Source: an uncultured Geobacteraceae bacterium (lineage in GTDB: Bacteria; Desulfobacterota; Desulfuromonadia; Geobacterales; Pseudopelobacteraceae). From it: a stretch of 64,000 bases of DNA. Location of the stretch: NCBI GenBank assembly GCA_903875605.1, contig CAIQWT010000026.1, positions 1-64,000 of the forward strand. Direction: 5' to 3'. Of this stretch, positions 1 to 7,091 are shown piece by piece; position 1 is the stretch's first letter; each line of letters opens with the position of its first letter. The notes beneath the pieces are model-generated. The model was not told where the DNA came from. It saw only the letters and a list, made by a program, of their open reading frames with translations, and searched no databases. The position numbers and the translations under genes are program-made.

Positions 1-127
1 GGAGCAGGAAGTAATACACACTGGAGAAGATCCACCAGCCGAAAAGGAACGCTTGCTTTTTGTGATGCAACTCAATGAATTTCGGGTTCTTCGCGATTGA
101 TGCCCAGTCATACTGTTTTTCTGCCAT
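1..127 (-). CDS. DUF485 family inner-membrane protein, partial (N-terminus)
   Basis: The first 42 residues of a minus-strand gene run off the left edge. The start ATG is preceded by a good GGAG ribosome site at 134-137. The residues begin MAEKQYDWASIAKNP and lead into an aromatic, hydrophobic first membrane segment (FGWWIFSSVYYFLL). This is the N-terminal signature of DUF485 proteins (YjcH type), small two-helix membrane proteins normally encoded just ahead of the acetate/solute:sodium symporter ActP. The partner gene would lie outside the window. Family assignment is fairly safe; the link to acetate uptake is inference from the usual neighbourhood. Confidence 0.75.
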   Translation of the reverse strand, partial: MAEKQYDWASIAKNPKFIELHHKKQAFLFGWWIFSSVYYFLL

Positions 128-685
128 TAGTTACTCCTTTCTTGTTTGCGTACAGGGATGTGCTGCTGGTGTGCGGATCGTATCTCCTTTCTGTTTTTTA
201 ATATACTTCCGAAATCATCATGCGGCCTGTCCGCATTTCAAATAGACTTATGTTTACTTTTACAGAAGATATAAAGTTACACTGTCGTCTTAGAGGCATA
301 TATTTAAAATGTATACAAATGGTAATAAACTTTATATTTGCTTGTATTCTTTACTGGATAAACCAAGACCTTAAAATTACTAATTGCCATAATAACAGGT
401 ATTTAAGTATTCATTGGTGTCTGCATTGATCTCTGAATACTGAAAATTTCGGTATACATACCATTATTAAAATGATAATTGCAACACAAAAATATCCAAA
501 ATATAAACTGCGTTCTATTGTATGTTGAATGGATAGGTGATTATACTATTTTGTCCTATTAGCGTTGGCTAGCATGTTCTGATTAAGGTAGCGTTGCTTG
601 CTCTGGTCGATTAGATGTCAGGTTGTTGATGGACTGTAATAAACAGGTAAGGGAGAGTAAAAATAAATAAACAGATAAAAAAACA
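128..685. other. AT-rich intergenic stretch, no gene recognised
   Basis: About 560 bases between the divergent DUF485 gene and the tRNA-Lys promoter. It is much richer in A and T than the flanking genes. The only longish open frame (220-429) has no ribosome site and an unconvincing composition. It presumably holds the promoter and leader of the DUF485/acetate permease operon on the minus strand, but I could not pick a clear promoter pair. Confidence 0.5.
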
Positions 686-714
686 TTGACAGTAGTTTGA
701 TAGTGAGGTATAAA
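686..714 (+). promoter_or_regulatory. sigma-70 promoter of tRNA-Lys
   Basis: A near-consensus promoter: TTGACA at 686-691 and TATAAA at 709-714, separated by exactly 17 bases. Transcription would begin about 6 bases before the tRNA 5' end at 727, so the leader to be trimmed is very short. Confidence 0.85.
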
Positions 715-726
715 ATCCATCTTTTT

Positions 727-802
727 GAGCCGCTAGCTCAGTCGGTAGAGCACCTGACTTTTAATCAGGTGGTCGTTGGTTCGACCCCAACGCGGCTCAC
801 CA
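727..802 (+). tRNA. tRNA-Lys (anticodon UUU)
   Basis: A complete 76-base cloverleaf with encoded CCA. The acceptor stem pairs GAGCCGC (727-733) with GCGGCTC (792-798), followed by discriminator A and CCA at 800-802. The D-arm reads GCTCAGTCGGTAGAGC, the anticodon loop CTTTTAA carries UUU, and the T-arm carries GGTTCGACCCC. UUU reads AAA/AAG lysine codons. It is transcribed alone, with its own promoter upstream and terminator just downstream. tRNA genes are common integration sites, and a decayed gene follows it, but no attachment-site duplication was found in the window. Confidence 0.97.
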
Positions 803-810
803 AACATTAT

Positions 811-845
811 CAGGCACTTACGTTAAATCGTGAGTGCCTGTTTTG
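811..845 (+). terminator. Rho-independent terminator of tRNA-Lys
   Basis: CAGGCACTTACG (811-822) pairs with CGTGAGTGCCTG (829-840) through a 12-bp stem with one G-T wobble and a 6-base loop, followed by TTTT. It sits 8 bases after the CCA end. Confidence 0.88.
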
Positions 846-939
846 GTTTCAAAGTAGCTGACATATCCCCTTACAGTATCCTCTAACACCAAAAATCAGA
901 AATACAGCCATCCATTTTCAAATTTAGCACTGCTTGATG

Positions 940-1247
940 ACCTTATTCCGTTGAGTCAGACATTTTTGCGAATCTGCAACCGTGACTTCAAGCGGTATTT
1001 TCTACGCGACCACCCACTACCTATGAGGGAAACGTTTTTCATGAGTATGCTCCGTACTGCATATACCGTGTCAGTTCCTGCAAAAGGAGACTTCCTGATT
1101 GACAACTCTATTACCTTTGAAGTGGGCGGCAAAAATAAGGATGCATGCCAGATAAAGGAACGGGAGAATGTCTGGTTGGCGTTGGACAATATTGAGACCG
1201 GTAGTGGCAGACGAATACCACTCTGGCTGTTTGGTTTTATTTATTGA
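940..1247 (+). pseudogene. Remnant of a DUF4143-type AAA ATPase (C-terminal piece)
   Basis: The reading frame ending at 1247 keeps the characteristic C-terminal part of the ATPase family that pairs an AAA domain with DUF4143. Visible are RETFFMSMLR, then GDFLIDNSITFEVGGKNK, QIKERENVWLALDNIE, and the closing GSGRRIPLWLFGFIY. Full family members are about 380-480 residues; here the P-loop and the rest of the N-terminal three quarters are missing, and no ribosome site precedes the first ATG. These ATPases are accessory genes of unclear role that often move between genomes. I read this as a gene remnant left beside the tRNA-Lys gene. The left boundary of the remnant is approximate. Confidence 0.7.
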
Positions 1248-1522
1248 CCGGTACTATTGCCTCTTCAGGCTGTGACAGTAGCGCGTTCAATCTTCTGAAT
1301 GATGCGAAAGGTGGCGTCTGCACATACCTTTGACCCACGTCACTCGCCTTCATATCGATTATCTTGTTCAGTGCGGCACCGATGTTGTGGAACCATATAA
1401 AGGATTCCAATAGTCTGAACTGCAGTCATACCCCATTGCGACGGGGGTAGTTGATTAATCCCCAAAAGCGGTTATAGTTGTCAGTAGCTTCGCACCTCTA
1501 TTCATACAAAGGTTCTCATGCA
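1248..1522. other. Intergenic region upstream of the sensory binding protein
   Basis: Noncoding on the plus strand. A minus-strand frame of roughly 60 codons (about 1237-1430) is open but has no convincing start or recognisable family, and may be a further gene scrap. The promoter of the downstream three-gene regulatory operon should lie here; I did not find a clear consensus pair. Confidence 0.4.
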
Positions 1523-2389
1523 ATGAAGCCCGTATCGATTGGATTATGTCTACTGCTACTGTCGCTCGCGCTTCCTTCTTTCGCGTCCGACAAGCCCATC
1601 ATACGCTTCGGCGTTATCCCCCGCTACAACCCACTTGTTATGTACAAGCGCTACCAGCCGATCATGGACTACCTGACGGCAGAAACCCCCTACCGATTTG
1701 AGTTGAAGATCAGCCGCGACTATTCCGAGGCGGTGAGATTCCTCCGGGAAGGAATCACCCCAATCAGCTCTCTGGGCGATGTTACTTTTACTGAGGCTAG
1801 CAAACTATACGGGGCTATTCCCATTCTTAAGCCACTCAATCGCGAAGGCAGTCCCTACTATCGTTCAGCCATCATCGTGTCACAAAATTCACCCTTGAAA
1901 TCATTGGCCGAGCTCAAAGGGAAAAGCATGGTGTTCGGTTCGCCTCACTCTACCTCCGGTAATCTTGTCCCACGTTATATGCTGTGGAACAGTGGAGTCC
2001 GACTCCAGGACCTCGCCTCCATAACCAATCTGAAACACCATGATGCAGTTGCAAAAGCAATTCTAAAAGGACAATTTGCAGCCGGAGCGGTCAAGGATGT
2101 GATCGCACATAAATATATGAGCCATGGTTTACGCGTATTGGCTTATTCCGATCCCCTTCCTTCAGTCCCTTTCGTGGTCAGAAAAGAGGCTTCACCCGAA
2201 TTTATCAGATCCGTCAAACAGGCATTGCTGAAGCTTGACCGAAACAAGCCGGATCACAAAAAAATCATGGACACCTGGGACGACGAATTCAAGTACGGAT
2301 TCGCCGAAGCAAATTCTGATGACTACCGGAAAATATTTGGCATGATCCGCGATATTCCAAAGGGATGCGGTTACGGGTGCCATAGATGA
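1523..2389 (+). CDS. PhnD-like periplasmic oxyanion-binding protein (sensor component)
   Basis: A 288-residue exported protein of the phosphate/phosphite/phosphonate-binding (PhnD, SBP type 2) family. The start at 1523 puts a typical signal peptide first (MKPVS, then LCLLLLSLALPSFAS, cut near residue 22); the longer frame from 1478 would bury it. The mature part opens IRFGVIPRYNPLVMYKRYQPIMDYL and has the family's SPHSTSGNLVPRYML loop that wraps the bound oxyanion. No transporter permease or ATPase follows. Instead its stop overlaps the start of a histidine kinase (ATGA). In the ArxXSR/ArrTSR and TtrSR regulatory systems, as I recall them, a PhnD-like module presents the ligand to the kinase. 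I infer that role here: reporting the substrate of the molybdenum reductase encoded at 7092. Confidence 0.8.
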   Translation: MKPVSIGLCLLLLSLALPSFASDKPIIRFGVIPRYNPLVMYKRYQPIMDYLTAETPYRFELKISRDYSEAVRFLREGITPISSLGDVTFTEASKLYGAIPILKPLNREGSPYYRSAIIVSQNSPLKSLAELKGKSMVFGSPHSTSGNLVPRYMLWNSGVRLQDLASITNLKHHDAVAKAILKGQFAAGAVKDVIAHKYMSHGLRVLAYSDPLPSVPFVVRKEASPEFIRSVKQALLKLDRNKPDHKKIMDTWDDEFKYGFAEANSDDYRKIFGMIRDIPKGCGYGCHR

Positions 2390-3879
2390 CATCGATGCGC
2401 TTTATCAGCATTAAGTTTCAGTTTATGATGATCGCCATGTTTCTGGTGACAATCTCCTCTACGCTTTGGGGTTGGTGGACATGGCAGAACGAGCGTGATC
2501 TTCTGTACCACAACCTGAAGAGCGAGGGAGAGCAGGTTGTTACCTCGCTTTCGTCACCGATAATCAATGCGCTGCTGTACGAAGAGATGGGGGTAATAGA
2601 AGAGGGGGGACTGCTGGATAACTTCATTGAAGAGATCATGAACAATCCGAGCCTGGTGATAACCAGTGCTCTTGTCACCGATCAGGCCGGTAAGGTGCTG
2701 GCACACAATCAATACGGCGAATATGGAAAGGTTTACACGGATTCGCTGATTACGGCCGCTCTCGCCGGAACAAAACAGATATCCAAATTGAAGAAGTCTA
2801 CAGAGGTCACTCCACAGGTTCTGGAAATAGCGATGCCGCTGCGTATTTACGGTAAAAGATGGGGAGTATTAATGGTAGGCATCTCCACCGCCATTTTGGA
2901 AAAGGAGCTGCACTCTCTGGCGTTGCGCATCTTGCTGACCTCTTTTAGTTTTTTCATGTTGGGCACTCTGGCATCGTATCTTATCGGCCGCAATATGGCG
3001 CGCCCTCTGCAGCGCCTATCTGTATTGATGTCCTCTGTTACTACGGAGAACCTGGTTGTTGAACTTCCGCCGAGTCGTCCTGACGAGATTGGCCAGCTTC
3101 AGGACAGTTTCGTTCAGATGCTTGAGCGTCTTCATCGCAGCGAAGCCGAGCGGGAAAAAATTATTGCCCAACTGATCCAGAGCGAGAAATTGGCTTCAAT
3201 CGGTAAAATCACTGCGGGTGTGGCTCACGAAATTAATAATCCGCTCGGCGCAATCAATACCTGTATCTACAATATAGAACAGCAAGGTGGGGCAGGTGGC
3301 CGAAATCTGGAAATGATCAAGCAGGGGACAGAGCGGATCAGGCGTATAGTCAGCCAGCTAAACGATTTCAGCCGGGCCGGGTCACTTGACCTGAAACCAA
3401 TCGACAGCAGTCGGTTCTTCTCTGAAAGCGCCGAGTTTGCCAGAGTCGTTCTCAGCAAGCATGCAGTTCGACTGGTTGCTCAGGATAACTGTAGCACGCC
3501 CCGCGCCTTGTCTCTGGACAAGGGCAAGATGCAGCAGGTGATCCTCAATCTGCTTATTAACGCTTCCGATGCTTCCCAAGCGGGAGGGACGGTTCTGTTT
3601 AGCGCACATTGTTCCGGACAGTTCTATCACATCCAGGTAACGGACAATGGCTGTGGCATTCCTGCTCCCGATCTGAACAGGATATTTGACATCTTTTATA
3701 CAACCAAGCGAACCGGTGAAGGGACGGGCATCGGCCTGGCCATCTGCAAGAGTATTGTCGAGATGCACGGCGGTACCATCCAGGTTTCCAGCTGCCCCGG
3801 CGAAACAGTCTTTACCGTTATCGTTCCCAATCAAACTTCGGAGGTACCTGATGGAGGTATTCAAGCTGCTTCTGGTTGA
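2386..3879 (+). CDS. Sensor histidine kinase, NtrB/TtrS-like output
   Basis: A 497-residue membrane kinase. The first helix is at about residues 10-30, a periplasmic sensing segment covers about 31-180, and the second helix about 181-202. A HAMP linker runs from 203 to about 255. The HisKA box carries phospho-acceptor His281 (GVAHEINNP), with the N box at NLLINASDAS and ATP-lid motifs DNGCGIP and GTGIGLAICKSIVEMHGG. The GVAHEINNPLG form of the H box is typical of kinases that drive AAA-type response regulators. It overlaps the binding-protein gene by 4 bases and the regulator gene by 29 bases, so the three are translationally coupled. An internal ATG nine bases later (2395) could also be the start. 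Confidence 0.88.
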   Translation: MTSMRFISIKFQFMMIAMFLVTISSTLWGWWTWQNERDLLYHNLKSEGEQVVTSLSSPIINALLYEEMGVIEEGGLLDNFIEEIMNNPSLVITSALVTDQAGKVLAHNQYGEYGKVYTDSLITAALAGTKQISKLKKSTEVTPQVLEIAMPLRIYGKRWGVLMVGISTAILEKELHSLALRILLTSFSFFMLGTLASYLIGRNMARPLQRLSVLMSSVTTENLVVELPPSRPDEIGQLQDSFVQMLERLHRSEAEREKIIAQLIQSEKLASIGKITAGVAHEINNPLGAINTCIYNIEQQGGAGGRNLEMIKQGTERIRRIVSQLNDFSRAGSLDLKPIDSSRFFSESAEFARVVLSKHAVRLVAQDNCSTPRALSLDKGKMQQVILNLLINASDASQAGGTVLFSAHCSGQFYHIQVTDNGCGIPAPDLNRIFDIFYTTKRTGEGTGIGLAICKSIVEMHGGTIQVSSCPGETVFTVIVPNQTSEVPDGGIQAASG

Positions 3880-5200
3880 GGATGACCCCCTGTTGGGTGA
3901 AGCGCTCCAGGAAGCGCTCTTGACCAATGGCTATCAGGTGCGTTGGGCTGACAGCGGCGCTGGTGCACTTGAGGCGGCCTGCAACGAATCCTTCGACCTT
4001 TTGCTTCAGGATGTGAAGCTACCGGATGCCGACGGTCTAGATATTCTTAGCGACATCCTGAATCACCAGCCCAGTTGTCACTCTCTGGTTATGACCGGGC
4101 AGGCCACTGTGGAAATGGCGGTGCGCGCCATGAAGCTGGGAGCGTTCGACTTTCTTATCAAGCCCTTTGATGTCAATCTGTTGCTATTGAAGCTTGAACG
4201 GGTGTTTGAATATCGTAACCTTGAAAAGCAGCTTAAACAGCTTTCCGACGATGCTACCCATAAGTCGCGCATCATAACCCGCTCTCCAGCTATGCGTTCG
4301 TTGCTGAATACTGCTGCAGTCGTTGCCTCCAGCGACGTGTCGCTGCTCCTTCAGGGAGAAAACGGCACCGGAAAAAAACTCCTGGCTCAAACCATCCATG
4401 GATGGAGCCCCCGAAAAAACTGTCGTTTGATACAGCTTCACTGTGGAGCTATCCCTGCTCCAATGATCGAGGAAGAGCTGTTCGGTATTGAAAAAGGGGC
4501 TACTTCTACTGCTGACCGTGGAAGACCCGGGCTGCTTGAGATAGCCGCCGGGGGCAGCCTGTTTCTGGACGGCATCGATGAACTGCCGTTATTAATTCAG
4601 TCGGCATTGGCCAGTGCACTGGAGGAGATGGCCTGCTGCAGGATTGGAGGGACGACAGTCCGAAAACTGGATTTCCGCCTGATCTGTTCGACTGCACAAG
4701 ATCTGAAGGCGATGACTGATGACGCCCTTTTTCGCAGGGATCTCTACTACAGAATCAACGTGGTCACCATTCATCTGCCACCATTACGTGAGCGCCGTGA
4801 GGACATCCCGCTACTTGCGGCCCATTTCGTAAATAAGTTCACTTGTAATAACCAGAGTCGCGTCCAGCTTTCGCCGGAACTGCTGGATCGCTTAATGCTG
4901 CTTCCCTGGCCCGGCAATATCCAGGAGTTGGGAAACCAGATCGAAGAACTTATTCTGCTTCACCCCGGCCAGACGCTCATGGAGCGCCATCTCCCCGCAT
5001 TGATGGAGTCCCCCCTAGATATGGGCATCCAGTTTGAAAGAATTCAGGTCGGTATGCCACTCAAGGATGCTGTCAGCCTTTTTGAAATGCGCTACATTCA
5101 TCGGGTGCTGGACAGCATGGGCGGACAAAAAGGTCGGGCTGCAGAGGCGCTTGGTCTGTCCCGGAAGGTGCTGTGGGAAAAACTCAAGCGCCAGCCATAA
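3851..5200 (+). CDS. Response regulator with AAA+ and Fis-type HTH domains; degenerate sigma-54 contact loop
   Basis: A 449-residue NtrC-architecture regulator: receiver domain (acid pocket D11/D12, phospho-acceptor D54 in LLQDVKLPDADG), AAA+ domain, and C-terminal Fis-like HTH (GGQKGRAAEALGLSRKVLWEKL). The start at 3851 follows GGAGG. Two things are odd. The loop that is GAFTGA in sigma-54 activators reads GATSTA, and the Walker B strand reads LFLDGIDEL instead of the usual LFLDEIGE, so the second catalytic acidic residue is glycine. Walker A (GENGTGKKLL) and the arginine-finger region (FRRDLYYRINV) look intact. By family knowledge, loss of GAFTGA abolishes sigma-54 remodelling, so this protein may act as a DNA-binding regulator with sigma-70. 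Its likely targets are the palindromes at 5218 and 5349. Confidence 0.85.
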   Translation: MEVFKLLLVEDDPLLGEALQEALLTNGYQVRWADSGAGALEAACNESFDLLLQDVKLPDADGLDILSDILNHQPSCHSLVMTGQATVEMAVRAMKLGAFDFLIKPFDVNLLLLKLERVFEYRNLEKQLKQLSDDATHKSRIITRSPAMRSLLNTAAVVASSDVSLLLQGENGTGKKLLAQTIHGWSPRKNCRLIQLHCGAIPAPMIEEELFGIEKGATSTADRGRPGLLEIAAGGSLFLDGIDELPLLIQSALASALEEMACCRIGGTTVRKLDFRLICSTAQDLKAMTDDALFRRDLYYRINVVTIHLPPLRERREDIPLLAAHFVNKFTCNNQSRVQLSPELLDRLMLLPWPGNIQELGNQIEELILLHPGQTLMERHLPALMESPLDMGIQFERIQVGMPLKDAVSLFEMRYIHRVLDSMGGQKGRAAEALGLSRKVLWEKLKRQP

Positions 5201-5217
5201 TTACCTCGTCTCTCCAT

Positions 5218-5233
5218 GTTACGCAATCGTAAC
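5218..5233. promoter_or_regulatory. Operator-like palindrome, copy 1 (GTTACG-N4-CGTAAC)
   Basis: A perfect 6+6 bp palindrome with a CAAT centre, 18 bases after the regulator stop codon. The same arms recur at 5349-5364. Such paired sites upstream of a target gene are typical for Fis-type HTH dimers; assignment to the regulator encoded at 3851 is inference. Confidence 0.6.
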
Positions 5234-5348
5234 GTCACCATCCTCTCCTCAAAACCCTGCAAACACAGTTAATCCGCGACTATTCAGACATTTGGAATAA
5301 AGAACCTTTCGCTTTAAAACTACCGGTAACTTTCCAAATGCATGCATT

Positions 5349-5364
5349 GTTACGACATCGTAAC
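5349..5364. promoter_or_regulatory. Operator-like palindrome, copy 2 (GTTACG-N4-CGTAAC)
   Basis: The same arms as copy 1 with an ACAT centre; here the match extends one more base on each side (T...A), giving 7+7 bp. It starts 131 bases after copy 1 and ends 25 bases before the proposed -35 box of the cytochrome promoter, the position expected for an activator site. Confidence 0.65.
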
Positions 5365-5389
5365 AGAAAACATCAATAAAAACAATAAC

Positions 5390-5418
5390 TTGTGGTATTT
5401 TGTGATCTGGTTTATAGT
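5390..5418 (+). promoter_or_regulatory. Candidate sigma-70 promoter of the reductase operon
   Basis: TTGTGG (5390-5395) and TATAGT (5413-5418) with a 17-base spacer, about 55 bases before the cytochrome start codon. No good sigma-54 element (GG-N10-GC with TTGC) was found in the gap, which agrees with the degenerate AAA+ loop of the upstream regulator. This is by eye only. Confidence 0.45.
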
Positions 5419-5472
5419 TGCGTTGGGTTGTTTGGAACGGAATTAACATAAAGGTAAAGGAGAGTTGAAACT

Positions 5473-6981
5473 GTGGATGAAATGAATCTCAAGGTACATA
5501 AAAGGAAACGGCTGCTTCGGTGGTTAGCCATAACTGTGGTGGCGCTTGTCGTAATGGCTGGCGGTGTGCTGGCCGTCCTGCTGGTGGCGGAAAATTACTC
5601 AGGTCGGTCCGAGTTCTGCGGTACGCAGTGCCACATCATGAAACCAAATTATGATACCTGGAAAAAAGATAAACATAGCCTGCCCGATAAGAAGACAGGC
5701 AAGATAACCGGCTGTATCGACTGCCATTACAAACCGGGAGAAAAACCGACGCCCAAGGCAAAATTCCGGGGGTTGGGACAGCTCTTCTCCTATCTGGCAA
5801 CGGGCGATAAGGAAGTGCGCAAAAGACCGTCGGTGAGTGATTTAAGCTGCACTACCGCACTGTGCCACCCCATGGACAAGCTTCTGGTCCAGCAGATTGA
5901 TTACAAGAAAAAGTATGAAACAAAATACAAAGGCAATCTCAAACCCTTCGAACATAAAACCCACCTTGAAAAAGTGATCGATGGGCAGAAACTTCAATGC
6001 ACCTCCTGTCATTTGCACCAGACGAGGGGCAGGCATTTTGAAGTGCCGAAAGAGCTCTGCTTTATCTGTCATTTCCGTAAAGCCAAGGAGAATGAAGGAC
6101 GGGCCAAGTGCGCCGTCTGCCACGAAATTCCTGAAAAGCCGCTGGAGATGAAAAAGGTCGCTGGCGATGTTGGAGACGGCAAACCGAAGAAGCCAATCAC
6201 TCATAAGGAGCTCGAAGCGGCAAAGATTTCGTGCAACCGCTGCCATCTGGAAATGATCATGGGAAGCACTTCGCTGAAAATGGACCTGTGCCTCGAATGT
6301 CACCACGACGCGTCACCCGAGCTGATGTCCAAAGTAAGTGATAAAAAGCTGATGCACATGGAGCATGTCACCAAACAGACAGCCCGCTGTTCCCAGTGCC
6401 ACGAGACTATCGACCACAAAAAAAACTCCTATCTGGACGCCGCGGTAAAGAACTGCGACGCATGCCATCCGGAACCACACTTCTATACCAAAAAACTTCT
6501 GGCTGGCGTCGGCAGTGTGGGCGTGGGAACTCAGGAAAAATATCCTTCACTTATGCACTCTTTCGGAACCAACTGCACCGGTTGCCATCAGAAGGACAGC
6601 CGTGATGCTAAGGGGAACAAGGTCAGAGCGGGGTCGAACAAGAGTTGTGCCGCGTGCCATCATAACGATCCGAAGTACGAGAAGATGACTGTACAATGGG
6701 CTAAAGACATCGTGGAGGCGGTGGCGGAAACAAAACTGGCTGAGAAGGCGGCGCTGGAAGCGGTCGCTGAGGTACAGAGTGCCAAAACGACACCGGTATA
6801 CACGCAAGCCGTCGCTAAGCTCAAACGTGGTCAGGAGAATCTCCGGATTGTGACTGCCGGTGGTGGAGTGCATAACAAAAAATATGCGATGCTTCTGCTT
6901 GATATGGCCACGCAGAGTTTTCAGGAAGTGGCGGCGGAACTGAAATCACAAACTCCGAAAGGGGGGACAGGTGAGAAGTAG
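5473..6981 (+). CDS. NapC/NrfH-anchored 12-haem c-type cytochrome
   Basis: A 502-residue multihaem cytochrome held in the membrane by one N-terminal helix (about residues 14-38), like NapC, NrfH and CymA. Ten standard CXXCH sites are present, with second cysteines at 84, 169, 189, 206, 247, 266, 299, 321, 361 and 385. There are also two wide sites, CX3CH at 49-53 (EFCGTQCHIM) and CX4CH at 126-131 (CTTALCHPM). The total is 12 probable haems. The last 110 residues are haem-free and helical. The GTG start at 5473 is chosen because AAGGAGAG lies about 10 bases before it. As first gene of the reductase operon it probably takes electrons from menaquinol and passes them to the periplasmic molybdenum enzyme, the job CymA does for ArrAB in Shewanella; that is inference. 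Confidence 0.88.
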   Translation: MDEMNLKVHKRKRLLRWLAITVVALVVMAGGVLAVLLVAENYSGRSEFCGTQCHIMKPNYDTWKKDKHSLPDKKTGKITGCIDCHYKPGEKPTPKAKFRGLGQLFSYLATGDKEVRKRPSVSDLSCTTALCHPMDKLLVQQIDYKKKYETKYKGNLKPFEHKTHLEKVIDGQKLQCTSCHLHQTRGRHFEVPKELCFICHFRKAKENEGRAKCAVCHEIPEKPLEMKKVAGDVGDGKPKKPITHKELEAAKISCNRCHLEMIMGSTSLKMDLCLECHHDASPELMSKVSDKKLMHMEHVTKQTARCSQCHETIDHKKNSYLDAAVKNCDACHPEPHFYTKKLLAGVGSVGVGTQEKYPSLMHSFGTNCTGCHQKDSRDAKGNKVRAGSNKSCAACHHNDPKYEKMTVQWAKDIVEAVAETKLAEKAALEAVAEVQSAKTTPVYTQAVAKLKRGQENLRIVTAGGGVHNKKYAMLLLDMATQSFQEVAAELKSQTPKGGTGEK

Positions 6982-7091
6982 CGGTAACAATGTGGTGAGG
7001 ATGATTCACACAGAAGATGGTCTGTACGGCGCCATTGGCTACAAGATTGCTGTGCCGGAACTTAAGGTGAAAAACCTGAAAGGAGAAACGT

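Noticed and set aside
220-429. Open frame of 69 codons in the AT-rich left gap
   Set aside because: No ribosome site, AT-driven composition and no family resemblance; treated as chance.
951-1247. An intact 98-residue gene
   Set aside because: It matches only the C-terminal part of much longer DUF4143 ATPases and lacks a ribosome site, so it is listed as a remnant.
1237-1430. Minus-strand frame of about 60 codons next to the ATPase remnant
   Set aside because: Open but without a credible start or known family; at best another gene scrap.
5365-5472. Sigma-54 promoter for the cytochrome operon
   Set aside because: Only a GG-N9-GC element was found (wrong spacing), and the upstream regulator has lost its sigma-54 contact loop; a sigma-70 pair fits better.
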